From JAHEEL01 sp963836085 (GTDB taxonomy: Bacteria; Actinomycetota; Acidimicrobiia; Spongiisociales; UBA5794): a stretch of 64,000 nt of DNA. Shown here in pieces: positions 52,618-60,840 of the stretch. The notes beneath the pieces are model-generated. The model saw nothing but the letters and a program-made list of their open reading frames with translations. It did not search any database and was not told where the DNA came from. The DNA lies in contig CAWIHT010000012.1 of the NCBI GenBank assembly GCA_963836085.1, forward strand, positions 212,284 to 276,283, in the 5' to 3' direction. Every line of letters starts with the position of its first letter. Position 1 is the first letter of the stretch. The translations under genes were made by a program, and so were the position numbers.

Positions 52618-53622
52618 ATGGCGTATCCCTCTTACGCGCCGGTCCGCCAGCAGCGCCGTCGACGGTGGCTGCTGGCGCTCCTGATAGCGCTCATCATTGT
52701 TGCCATCGTGGTCCTTGCGGTTACGCGCCGCAATGAGGCGCGCGGAGTCGCGGACTACCTGGCTGTCGCACACGACGTCGCCGCTCAGGAAGCAGAGACG
52801 GCTGCCTCCCTCGAGACGATGCTTGTCACGATCACCGATATTCAGCGTCCCGAGGTGATGAGGAGCCTCGAGGAACTCCGGATGTCGTCCGAAGCCGCCG
52901 CAGAGACACTCGCCGCCACGAGTGTGCCAACGGCTGCAGGTGAGGCCAACGGGTATCTCGTCGCTGCGGTGAGTTCGTGGACCAAGGGCCTCGATCTTCT
53001 CGACGACGCGATCGTTCTTGTGCTCGACGAACCGGCAGAGGCCGGTGGTACCGACCGACTGGAGGAGACATTCGACCTCCTCCGCATCGGAGATCTCGCC
53101 TATGCCCAATTCCTCGAAGCAGCCGACGGTCTCGACGACTCGATCCCCGTCAGCGACCTCGAGGTCGTCGCGTTCACCAGCGAGGAAGGCGCTGTCGAAT
53201 ACGACGCTCAGGTGGTCACGCTGCGGCTCACGTCGGTCTACAAGCTCGGTGAACTCCATGACGTGTCCGTGACTGCACTCACCGAACCGGCGCCGCTCGG
53301 AGAACGCAACAACCGCCCGGTGGTGCCGTACAGCGAGCAATTCCTGGTTCAGGCCGTGGTGGCGAACCAGGGCAACGAACCCGAGCAACAGGTAACGGTC
53401 GACCTCGAACTCATTCCAACGGCTGCCGGTGAGGACCGGGTGATGGTGAAGCAGACGGTCGCGAACCTCGAGCCGGGCCAGGCCAAGACCCTCGTCTTCG
53501 ACACCCTGGAACTCCAGCCGGGTGTCCTCTACGAGTTGGTCGTCTCGACCGGAGTTGACAAGGACGACGACCCCGAGAACGATGAGTGGCGCATGGTCTT
53601 CTACCGAAACGAGAACGCGTGA
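52618..53622 (+). CDS. Membrane-anchored protein with C-terminal Ig/CARDB-like domain
   Basis: 334 residues. A basic N-terminus and one span (WLLALLIALIIVAIVVLAV) precede a helical region (about 45-180, Ala/Glu-rich) and a beta-rich C-terminal domain with VQAVVANQGNEPEQQVTVDLELIP and LEPGQAKTLVFDTLELQPGVLYEL, the pattern of CARDB adhesion-like domains. The extracytoplasmic role is unknown. It overlaps the next gene by 4 bp (GTGA). Confidence 0.7.
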   Translation: MAYPSYAPVRQQRRRRWLLALLIALIIVAIVVLAVTRRNEARGVADYLAVAHDVAAQEAETAASLETMLVTITDIQRPEVMRSLEELRMSSEAAAETLAATSVPTAAGEANGYLVAAVSSWTKGLDLLDDAIVLVLDEPAEAGGTDRLEETFDLLRIGDLAYAQFLEAADGLDDSIPVSDLEVVAFTSEEGAVEYDAQVVTLRLTSVYKLGELHDVSVTALTEPAPLGERNNRPVVPYSEQFLVQAVVANQGNEPEQQVTVDLELIPTAAGEDRVMVKQTVANLEPGQAKTLVFDTLELQPGVLYELVVSTGVDKDDDPENDEWRMVFYRNENA

Positions 53623-54068
53623 GCGACTGGTTGGTTGTTGTCATCGTGTTCCTCGTCGTGGTCCTCGCAATATGGCAGACCTATCAACTCGTCCAGATCC
53701 GCAAGCAGGTCGATGCCGTGCCGAAGGACGGCAACATCTTTGCTCTGATCGACTCGACGAGCGGACGCCTTGGCCGAGTCGAAGCCGGGCTCGCCGTCGT
53801 GGACCAGCGTCTCCAGGGTGTTGAAGCGAGGCTGCCGTTCGCCATCACGCGAACTGCCGTTGTTCCATACGACGCGTTCGGGAACATCGCGGGACAGCTC
53901 TCGCGCTCAATAGCGCTCCTCAGCGAGAGCGGCGACGGTGTTGTTCTCTCCATCCTCGTCTCGCGAGAGGAGACCCTCTTCTTCACGAAAGAGATCAGGG
54001 GTGGAGTCGGTAGCGAGCAATTGTCGCCCGAAGAGGACAGTGCCGTTACCCGCGCCATGGGCCGGTAG
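53619..54068 (+). CDS. DUF4446 membrane protein
   Basis: 149 residues from the GTG at 53619. One span (WLVVVIVFLVVVLAIWQTYQL), a coiled segment, then the family core: AVVPYDAFGNIAGQLSRSIALLSESGDGVVLSIL and LSPEEDSAVTRAM. Function unknown. It lies 9 bp before serS and is coupled to the preceding gene. Confidence 0.82.
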   Translation: MSDWLVVVIVFLVVVLAIWQTYQLVQIRKQVDAVPKDGNIFALIDSTSGRLGRVEAGLAVVDQRLQGVEARLPFAITRTAVVPYDAFGNIAGQLSRSIALLSESGDGVVLSILVSREETLFFTKEIRGGVGSEQLSPEEDSAVTRAMGR

Positions 54069-54077
54069 CATCCGACC

Positions 54078-55331
54078 ATGATTGACGTTGGAATCCTTCG
54101 TGAACGTCCAGATGCCCTCGCCGCCGCCCTCAGCCGTCGGGGCGTCGACCTCGACGTCCCTGCGCTGGCCCTGATCGACGCCGAGCGCAGAACCGCGCGC
54201 TCCGAGGCAGAAGAGATGCGATCCCGGCAGCGGGAAGCAGGGAAGTCGATCGCCACCCTCAGCGGCGATGAGAAGGCCGCAGCGATCGCCGAGGCCGGTG
54301 AACTCTCCGAGCGCTACAAGGTTCGCGTCGCGGAAGCCGACGAACTCGATGCTGCGTTCATGGAGCAGTGGGTGACGGTGCCGAACATCGCCGACGACAC
54401 CGCAGCGGACGGATTCGACGAAGAGGACAGTATCGAGATCACCCGGTGGGGCGAGCCGACGGTGTTCGATTTCGAGACCAAGGACCACGCGGACCTCGGT
54501 GCGGCACTGGGAACCATCGACATCGAACGGGCAACGAAGATCTCAGGCAGTCGCTTCGGCATGCTCACCGGGAAGATGGCCCTGCTCGAAATGGCCATGG
54601 CCCGATGGTCGATGGATGTACTCAACGGACACGGTTTCACGCCGGTCTTGCCGCCGGTTCTCGTGCGCGAGCAGGCACTGTTCGGCACCGGGTTCTTCCC
54701 AGCCGATCGAGAGCAGGTCTACTCCGTCGAAGAAGACGACCTCTACCTCGTCGGCACCTCCGAGGTCCCTCTCGCTGCCATGCACGGTGACGAGATCCTC
54801 GATGCCGACACCCTGCCGGTTCGGTACGCCGGGTTCTCGACATGCTTCCGTGTCGAGGCCGGGACGTATGGCAAAGACACGCGCGGCATCTTCCGCGTCC
54901 ATCAATTCAACAAGGTCGAGATGTTCTCGTTCGTCGATCCCGAGGTCTCTCGCGAAGAGCACGACTTCCTACTGGCTCGCGAGGAGGAACTCGTCCAGGC
55001 GCTCGAGATCCCATATCGGGTCGTGAATGTCGCCGCTGGCGACCTTGGTGCCTCTGCAGCGAAGAAGTACGACATCGAGGCCTGGTTCCCCGGCCAGGAG
55101 CGCTATCGGGAGATCACATCGACGTCGAACACCACGGACTATCAGTCCCGGCGGTTGAAGGTGCGCTTCAAGGACGCTGAGGGCAACAACCGTCTCGTCC
55201 ACACCCTGAACGGCACCGCGGTGACCGGGCGGGCGCTCATCGCCCTCGTCGAGAACCATCAGCAGGCTGACGGCTCGATCCGCATCCCGGAAGCTCTCCG
55301 CCCCTACACCGGCTTCGATGTCATCGACTGA
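54078..55331 (+). CDS. serS: Seryl-tRNA synthetase
   Basis: 417 residues. N-terminal coiled-coil arm (about 25-105), then the class II core: motif 2 around FRVEAGTYGKDTRGIFRVHQF and motif 3 GRALIALVENHQQADGSIRIPEAL. TSNTTDYQSRRL is the family's serine-site region. It charges the four tRNA-Ser species encoded 2-5 kb downstream. Confidence 0.97.
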   Translation: MIDVGILRERPDALAAALSRRGVDLDVPALALIDAERRTARSEAEEMRSRQREAGKSIATLSGDEKAAAIAEAGELSERYKVRVAEADELDAAFMEQWVTVPNIADDTAADGFDEEDSIEITRWGEPTVFDFETKDHADLGAALGTIDIERATKISGSRFGMLTGKMALLEMAMARWSMDVLNGHGFTPVLPPVLVREQALFGTGFFPADREQVYSVEEDDLYLVGTSEVPLAAMHGDEILDADTLPVRYAGFSTCFRVEAGTYGKDTRGIFRVHQFNKVEMFSFVDPEVSREEHDFLLAREEELVQALEIPYRVVNVAAGDLGASAAKKYDIEAWFPGQERYREITSTSNTTDYQSRRLKVRFKDAEGNNRLVHTLNGTAVTGRALIALVENHQQADGSIRIPEALRPYTGFDVID

Positions 55332-55369
55332 CCGGCGCCCTTCGGCCCCCAAGCGAGTGCGAAGCATCC

Positions 55370-55996
55370 ATGTCTAACGGCGACGTCTTCTCCGACATTG
55401 CCGGGCGATACGACCGGCTCAACATGATCCTGTCGCTCGGACGCGATCAGGCATGGCGACGGACCGCCATCGACCGTCTTCCGCCGGGCCGAATCCTCGA
55501 TCTGGGAGCCGGGACGGGTGCCGCGAACGCCGTCTTCGGCGATCGGGAGATCGTCGCAGTCGACCCAGCGCCCGAGATGCTGGCCCTCAATGATGCATCG
55601 CACCGGCTGGTCGCTGTCGGCGAAGCGCTCCCCCTCGCCGACGAGTCCTTCGATGCCGTCTTCTCCGCCTATGTGTTTCGCAACCTCGATTCTGTTGACG
55701 AGACCCTCAGCGAGATTCGTCGGGTGCTTCGTCCGGGAGGGATGGCGGGGATCGTCGACCTCGGCCGCCCCACAGGGTCGCTGCAGAGTTCGATTCATCG
55801 GGCAGGCACATCGGTGGTGCTGCCGCTTGCCGGGATGACCATCGGCGCTCGTGAGGAGTACGCCTATCTCCATCGGACGCTGGACAAGCATCCAGCCCCG
55901 GAGGTCCTGCTCGGATCGTCTCCGCTGCGCCTCGTCGACACTTGGCGTCTCGGACCCATGGGCTTCGTCTGGGGCGCGCTGCTCACGAAGGGGTAG
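55370..55996 (+). CDS. UbiE/MenG-like SAM methyltransferase
   Basis: 208 residues. VFSDIAGRYDRLNMILSLGRDQAWRR at the N-terminus is the UbiE/MenG signature. The SAM motif is ILDLGAGTGAANAVF, then VAVDPAPEMLAL and an LRPGGMAGIVD post-motif. A demethylmenaquinone methyltransferase role is likely but the protein is slightly short and no men genes are near. It starts 38 bp after serS. Confidence 0.8.
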   Translation: MSNGDVFSDIAGRYDRLNMILSLGRDQAWRRTAIDRLPPGRILDLGAGTGAANAVFGDREIVAVDPAPEMLALNDASHRLVAVGEALPLADESFDAVFSAYVFRNLDSVDETLSEIRRVLRPGGMAGIVDLGRPTGSLQSSIHRAGTSVVLPLAGMTIGAREEYAYLHRTLDKHPAPEVLLGSSPLRLVDTWRLGPMGFVWGALLTKG

Positions 55997-56014
55997 CCCG
56001 TGCACCCGCCGTTG

Positions 56015-56276
56015 AACGGCGGTATCCGGCGCGTTCCGGAACGTTGACTCCAGTCGGGCGATCCGGCAACACCCGGGAAGGGTCGCTTAGGGCTGCTTCC
56101 TTCCGGACCTGACCCGATTCACGGTTTCCCGCCGCTGCAGGACCCGACCTTCAACATCAACTAATCCCGGCGCTAGACCCAAACACCAACCGCCCTCGGG
56201 CGGGGATTCAGCCTCGCATGAAGAGGGTTTCGAGTACAGGGCACCCCTAGCGCCCCACCTAGCACGGTCCGGCAAT
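56015..56276 (-). ncRNA. ffs: Signal recognition particle RNA, large type with Alu domain
   Basis: On the minus strand the S-domain tip GGTCAGGTCCGGAAGGAAGC is perfectly conserved. Upstream lies an Alu-domain 5' part: GTGCTAGGTGGGG, then GTGCCCTGTACTCG and GCGAGGCTGAATCCC, as in Bacillus scRNA. The RNA runs from about 56276 to about 56015; both ends are estimates from helix pairing. It scaffolds Ffh for co-translational targeting. Confidence 0.85.
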
Positions 56277-56301
56277 GGTAGCCCTCGGCCGGAGATGACC
56301 G

Positions 56302-57249
56302 TCAGGCGATCCAGTCGGCCACGAACCGATTGACCCGATCCCGTGCTGCGATCCCGACCTGCGTCGGAGCCGAGGCGAAGCCGTGCGCCGCCCCGGTTGC
56401 GATCTCGACGACGGCCGTGTTGCCTGCGGCCGTCCATCTGGCGGCGAAGAGCAGCGTGTCGTCGAGCAGAGGATCGAGCGTTCCGACGGTGAAGAGCGCC
56501 GGTGCGAGGTCGCGCAGGTCGGCGTACATCGGGGAGACGTCGGGATCTCTGGGGTCCGCTTGTCCGGCGTACGCGTCGGCGAACCAGCGGCAGAGGTCCG
56601 TGTTCATCACGAGCATGCGATCGCCCCAGTTCCTGGCGCTCGGTGTGAGGGACAGGTCGAAGAAGCCGTACATCAAGTTCGCTCCAGCGAAGCCCGTGTA
56701 GCCGTATCGATCCCGCATTCGGATCATCGTCCCTGCGGCGAGGTGGGCTCCTGCAGACGACCCCCCGGACACAATCCGGTCGGTGCCGAACTCGGCGACG
56801 CTGTTCTCGACGAGCCACTGCGCCGCCGCCTCGGAATCGTCGGCGGCGGCTGGATATGGGTGCTCGGGAGCGAGGCGATAGCCGACCGAGACCACGGCGA
56901 CCCCTGCCGTTGTCGCGAGGTGCTCGAGGCTGCCGTCCTGGTAGTCGGCGGCCCCCATCGCCCAGCCACCGCCGTGGAAGTGGAGGTAGACACCGCCGAT
57001 GGAATCCGGTGTGAAGACCCTGATACCGAGTGGACCCGCCGGCCCTGGAATGGTCCGGTCGATGGCATTGGGGGAGTGCACGATCGGCCCGAACAGGCCG
57101 CGCCCTTTCAGCCGAGCCTCGCGCAGCGGTTCGATCCCGACCTCAGTCGGATTCGGAAGACTCTCCGAAAGCCGTTCCAGTTGCACATTCAACGCGACCG
57201 TCTCAGCATCGGTGTTGGTCAGGTCGAAGCGCGCAGGATCCAAGTGCAT
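56302..57249 (-). CDS. Alpha/beta hydrolase of the hormone-sensitive lipase family
   Basis: 315 residues from the ATG at 57249 (MHLDPARFDL); the longer open frame upstream crosses a tRNA. Oxyanion motif HGGGW at 92-96; nucleophile Ser165 in GGSSAGAH; Asp in LDPLLDD; His in GAAHGF. It should hydrolyse short esters. It ends just after the SRP RNA on the same strand. Confidence 0.88.
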   Translation of the reverse strand: MHLDPARFDLTNTDAETVALNVQLERLSESLPNPTEVGIEPLREARLKGRGLFGPIVHSPNAIDRTIPGPAGPLGIRVFTPDSIGGVYLHFHGGGWAMGAADYQDGSLEHLATTAGVAVVSVGYRLAPEHPYPAAADDSEAAAQWLVENSVAEFGTDRIVSGGSSAGAHLAAGTMIRMRDRYGYTGFAGANLMYGFFDLSLTPSARNWGDRMLVMNTDLCRWFADAYAGQADPRDPDVSPMYADLRDLAPALFTVGTLDPLLDDTLLFAARWTAAGNTAVVEIATGAAHGFASAPTQVGIAARDRVNRFVADWIA

Positions 57250-57375
57250 GCCGGCACGGTACCAAGGGAGGAAGAGTCGCCGGTCGTGCCCGAGTGTCCC
57301 TTTCCCTTGGGTGGATGGCGGCACCTGTCCTGCGGGCAGGTTGCGGAGGGTGTCTCTCGTGTGCGTGGAGACCGC

Positions 57376-57428
57376 GAGACCCCCTCCGTCGCCCAGAGGG
57401 CGACACCTCCCCCTGAGGGGGAGGAATT
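57376..57428 (-). repeat. REP-like repeat copy C
   Basis: GAGACCCCCTCCGTCGCCC, loop AGA, GGGCGACACCTCCCCCTGAG and GGGGAGGAATT. It is the inverse of copy D with a 7-bp central stem (GTCGCCC/GGGCGAC). It lies 34 bp past the 3' end of tRNA-Ser(UGA). The rest of 57250-57461 shows no gene. Confidence 0.8.
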
Positions 57429-57461
57429 GAAGTAGGCCACGACTGAAGGAGTGGTCACCGT

Positions 57462-57553
57462 TGGCGGAGGGAGTGGGATTCGAACCCACGGGACCGGTTA
57501 CCCGGCCCAACGGTTTTCAAGACCGTCGCCTTCGTCCGCTCGACCATCCCTCC
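57462..57553 (-). tRNA. tRNA-Ser (TGA)
   Basis: Minus strand, acceptor GGAGGGA with TCCCTCC, anticodon stem ACGGT/ACCGT with loop CTTGAAA giving TGA, long variable arm, encoded CCA (57462-57464). Confidence 0.96.
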
Positions 57554-57631
57554 AAGGACCCGTGCCCTCGAGTCGGCACGAAGGACCGACTGCAGAGAAC
57601 GGGCTACAACCGGACGTACGACGCCCGGCTC

Positions 57632-57722
57632 TGGCGGAGGGGGTGGGATTTGAACCCACGGGACCGGAATCCGGCCCAACGGTTTTCGAGACCGTCACAT
57701 TCGTCCGCTCTGTCACCCCTCC
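57632..57722 (-). tRNA. tRNA-Ser (CGA)
   Basis: Minus strand, acceptor GGAGGGG with CCCCTCC, loop CTCGAAA giving CGA, long variable arm, encoded CCA. It lies 78 bp upstream of tRNA-Ser(TGA) in the same direction and shares most of its body, a likely duplication. Confidence 0.95.
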
Positions 57723-57784
57723 ATCGATCCGACCGCAGAGCGTTCGGAACGTGGGGAGTGTACCGGCGTCCGTTTGCTCTCGAC

Positions 57785-58234
57785 CTATCGACGGGCGGAG
57801 AAGAACTCGCCGAGCAGTGAGGCGCTGGCTTCAGCCTCGACGCCACCGACCACCTCGCACCGGTGGTTCAGACGTTCATCCTGAGGGATGTTGTAGAGAC
57901 TCCAGAGTGCCCCGGCCTTCGCATCTGCGGCGCCGAACACGATCCGTTCGACGCGCGCCCATACGGCAGCCATCGCGCACATGGCGCACGGTTCGAGGGT
58001 CACGACCAGCGTGTGACCGTCGAGGCGCCAATCGCCGAGTACCTTCGATCGTTCGGAGAGGACCAGCATCTCGGCGTGGGCGGTCGCGTCACCGCGTTCT
58101 TCCCTCCGATTGTGGTCGGCAGCGACCACAGATCCGGACGGATCGAGGAGCACGGCGCCGATCGGGACGTCGTCATGTACCAACGCCTTCACGGCCTCGG
58201 CGAGCGCCGCTTCCATGGCTGCGGTCGGATTCAC
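57785..58234 (-). CDS. tadA: tRNA-specific adenosine deaminase TadA
   Basis: 149 residues. Zinc site His53-Ala-Glu55 (ATAHAEML) and PCxxC with Cys83 and Cys86 (EPCAMCAMAAV). It makes inosine at position 34 of tRNA-Arg(ACG). It is surrounded by tRNA-Ser genes. The start has no strong ribosome-binding site. Confidence 0.93.
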   Translation of the reverse strand: MNPTAAMEAALAEAVKALVHDDVPIGAVLLDPSGSVVAADHNRREERGDATAHAEMLVLSERSKVLGDWRLDGHTLVVTLEPCAMCAMAAVWARVERIVFGAADAKAGALWSLYNIPQDERLNHRCEVVGGVEAEASASLLGEFFSARR

Positions 58235-58270
58235 TACTCAGACCCCTCCCTCTACACTTCCCCATCCTAC

Positions 58271-58359
58271 GGAGGGATCGCATAGTCTGGCCTAGTGCGC
58301 ACGCCTGGAAAGCGTGTAAGCGGTAACCCGCTTCGAGGGTTCGAATCCCTCTCCCTCCG
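58271..58359 (+). tRNA. tRNA-Ser (GGA)
   Basis: Acceptor GGAGGGA with TCCCTCC, anticodon stem CACGC/GCGTG with loop CTGGAAA giving GGA, long variable arm, discriminator G. CCA is not encoded. Its last 23 nt (58338-58360) recur at 58494-58516. Confidence 0.95.
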
Positions 58360-58516
58360 CGAACGCGTCTCGCAACTTCAGTCGAGTCCTATTCGGCCTC
58401 GACTTCGTGCCGCGGATCGACCCTTCCCGAACCAGACGGCGTTCTTCCACGTGTCCGGTTGGGCCTCGAGTTCCGGCTTCGTCGGTCGTTGAAGGTTCGA
58501 ATCCCTCTCCCTCCGC
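58338..58516 (+). repeat. tRNA-3'-end unit after tRNA-Ser(GGA)
   Basis: The 23 bases GGTTCGAATCCCTCTCCCTC+CGC occur at 58338-58360 (in the tRNA) and again at 58494-58516, 156 bp apart. The 133-bp spacer is related to that of the tRNA-Ile array: ACTTC at base 15, GTCGAGTC, a short variable part, GCCTCGAC and CGTGCC, and both spacers end CGTWGAA before GGTTC. No gene lies in it. Confidence 0.85.
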
Positions 58517-58531
58517 CATCGGACCTTCTTC

Positions 58532-58585
58532 GATTCCTCCCCTTCAGGGGGAGGTGTCGCCCTCTGGGCGACGGAGGGGGTCTCC
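58532..58585 (+). repeat. REP-like repeat copy D
   Basis: GATTCCTCCCCTTCAGGGGG, AGGTGTCGCCC, loop TCT, GGGCGACGGAGGG and GGTCTCC. It is the inverse of copy C and starts 16 bp after the tRNA-Ser scar. The remaining 150 bp to the next gene show nothing else. Confidence 0.8.
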
Positions 58586-58738
58586 ACCCTGCTTCGCGTG
58601 CGAGCAACCGCTTTCTTCACCGTCTCCCAACGGCCACTCCAGCGGGCAACCACTCGGCTCCCCCGCTCCTCAACCCAATGATCCGAGTGCGGTGAGCGGC
58701 CACGGGTAGGCTGGTTGGGGTCCCTCGAGGAGGTCTTG

Positions 58739-60517
58739 ATGGGGAGAACGACGCCCGTTCGCATCGCCGTGGCACTCGGTGCTGCCGCCATCGTCGCGGC
58801 GTCTTGTTCTCCCACACCGGAAGCGGCCGCTCCGACGACGACGCTTGGCACGACTACCACGACCACGACGACAATCCCGCCGACGACGACCACCCAGGCC
58901 GACACCGGTATCCCCTACGGAGGTGTCGTGGTCGTCGCCGACGATCAGGAACCGGCGACGCTCAACCCCTACGCGCCTCGCGGCGACGACTTCATCGTCA
59001 CGATTGTCGGCCAGGCCTACTTCGCCGGGGCGTATGACATCGACGGCACCACGCTCGAATACACCCCCGAGGTGGTGACGGAACTCCCAACGGTGGCGAA
59101 CGGTGGCATCGTGGTCCACGAAGACGGAACGATGACCGTCACGTACACGATCCTCGACGAGGCCGTCTGGGAAGACGATGTCCCGATCTCCGGTGATGAC
59201 TTCGCCTTCACGGTCGACATGCTCCAGACGCCGGAAGCCGACGCTGGCTTTCAGGTTGACGAGGCCTACGGGTGGGTGATCTCATACGAGGCCGGCCCCA
59301 AGACGTTCGAGATGACGCTAAGCCAACCGACGGTCCTCCACGAGCAGATGTTCCGTGTCGTCATACCGAAGCACGCCGTGGAGGGTTCCGACTTCATTGC
59401 GGACTGGAACGAGCGGATGTGGCCGTCCGGGGGACCGTTCCGGTTCTCCACGTGGGAGCAGGGCGAGCGCATCGTCGTGGAGCGCAACGACAACTACTGG
59501 AAGACGGATCCGGAGACCGGCCAGCAACTGCCATACCTCGACGCGGTGGAGTTCCGCTTCATCCCCGAGGTCGAGGAGATCATTCGCTCCTTCAAACGAC
59601 GCGACGTACAGGTCATTCAGCCGCCCCCGGTCTCGGCAACGATCGGCGAACTCGTCGCCCTCGAGTCCGACGGTGCTGCCGTGGACGTGGTTCCAGGACC
59701 GGTGTGGGAGCACCTCAACTTCCAGTTCGGTCCAGGGAGGCTCGGGATGAACGCTGCGAGCGTCAACTCGAACCTCGACTACCGACGGGCCGTGGCTCAT
59801 CTCGTCGACCGCGACGCGATCGCTGCCGCGGTCGGTGCCTACACGCAACCGCTGTCGTCCTACATCGATGTGTTCACCCCGAGTCTCTCCCAACACGCGT
59901 GGGATCGGTACCTCTATGACCCTGGCAAGGCGGAGCAACTCCTACTGAAGGTCAAGGCAGCCGAGGGGATAGAGACCGTGGTAAGCGTCTTCTCAACGAC
60001 GAGCAACGGCGACACGCGCATCATCGTTTCCGAGGCGCTGCGACCGATGTTCGAGGCCGTCGGCATCGAGTATCAGACACAACTCCAGGACTCGCAACTC
60101 TTCTTCGGAGAGACCCTCGACAGCGGCACCTGGGATCTTGGCCTTTGGGCGTGGGTCGGGTCGCCCGGATTCTCTGGCCTGATCCCCATCCACGACGCGT
60201 TCGATCCCGACGCACCTCCGCCCGACGGTTCCAACTACTACCGGTGGGGGACCGAGGACTCGTCGGTGGTCGACCAACACACGGAACGGTTTGCAGAGGT
60301 CAGAGACCTCATGAATTCGACGGTCGACGAAGAGGAACTTGCAAGCCTCGTTGCCGAGGCGGAAGACATTCTCGCCAGTCGCATGGTCATCCTTCCGCTG
60401 TATGCGGGCCCGCGGGTCGGGGCGGTGTGGGCGGACGAGGTCGGCGGGTTTGTCATGAATCCTACGCGGGCATCCCACACGTGGAATATCGAAGAGTGGT
60501 ATCGGGCCGATCTCTGA
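58739..60517 (+). CDS. Family 5 (peptide/oligosaccharide) ABC substrate-binding lipoprotein
   Basis: 592 residues from the ATG at 58739, with GAGGAGG at 58727-58733 five bases ahead; an ATG at 58715 is disfavoured. A lipoprotein signal ends IVAASC. A Thr/Pro linker precedes the SBP_bac_5 fold, with LEYTPEVVTELPTV and an NDNYWKTDPETGQQLPYLD motif typical of the family. It would bind peptides or oligosaccharides outside the cell. No permease or ATPase genes follow, so it is an orphan. Confidence 0.88.
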   Translation: MGRTTPVRIAVALGAAAIVAASCSPTPEAAAPTTTLGTTTTTTTTIPPTTTTQADTGIPYGGVVVVADDQEPATLNPYAPRGDDFIVTIVGQAYFAGAYDIDGTTLEYTPEVVTELPTVANGGIVVHEDGTMTVTYTILDEAVWEDDVPISGDDFAFTVDMLQTPEADAGFQVDEAYGWVISYEAGPKTFEMTLSQPTVLHEQMFRVVIPKHAVEGSDFIADWNERMWPSGGPFRFSTWEQGERIVVERNDNYWKTDPETGQQLPYLDAVEFRFIPEVEEIIRSFKRRDVQVIQPPPVSATIGELVALESDGAAVDVVPGPVWEHLNFQFGPGRLGMNAASVNSNLDYRRAVAHLVDRDAIAAAVGAYTQPLSSYIDVFTPSLSQHAWDRYLYDPGKAEQLLLKVKAAEGIETVVSVFSTTSNGDTRIIVSEALRPMFEAVGIEYQTQLQDSQLFFGETLDSGTWDLGLWAWVGSPGFSGLIPIHDAFDPDAPPPDGSNYYRWGTEDSSVVDQHTERFAEVRDLMNSTVDEEELASLVAEAEDILASRMVILPLYAGPRVGAVWADEVGGFVMNPTRASHTWNIEEWYRADL

Positions 60518-60566
60518 CGTGAGAGATCGGCAAGAGTGCCGGTCCTGATAACCTTGCTGGTGTCCC

Positions 60567-60660
<94 letters not shown>

Positions 60661-60661
60661 T

Positions 60662-60700
60662 GCTGAAGGGGTCCCGCGACACGCACGGGGCCCCTTCAGC
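60662..60700 (+). terminator. Hairpin after tRNA-Ser(GCT)
   Basis: GCTGAAGGGGTCCC pairs with GGGGCCCCTTCAGC (14 bp, one G-T) around an 11-base loop. It begins two bases after the encoded CCA. Confidence 0.75.
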
Positions 60701-60734
60701 GCGTCTCGGCACGCGCGGCATCGGAAACCGGACA

Positions 60735-60801
60735 ATATTCCATATTGACGGAATATGAGCGATATGATATCAAGTTATATGTAGGGCAACTAGTCATATC
60801 G
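60735..60801 (+). promoter_or_regulatory. AT-rich hsp20 promoter region with two inverted repeats
   Basis: An AT-rich island in high-GC DNA. ATATTCC (60735-60741) is inverted as GGAATAT (60750-60756), and CGATATGA (60760-60767) is inverted as TCATATCG (60794-60801). TTGACG at 60745-60750 could be a -35 box within the first repeat; the -10 is ambiguous. This suits control by a stress repressor; the HspR consensus was not matched. Confidence 0.55.
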
Positions 60802-60840
60802 AGTCGAGGCTTGAGGCTCTCGACACGAAAGGAGAATACG

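Noticed and set aside
49332..57249. Long opposite-strand open frames throughout the cell-wall and replication genes
   Set aside because: High-GC DNA gives many antisense frames; they lack ribosome-binding sites, family motifs and sensible composition.
57250..57510. Long N-terminus of the lipase-family hydrolase
   Set aside because: It would be encoded by the tRNA-Ser and REP copy C.
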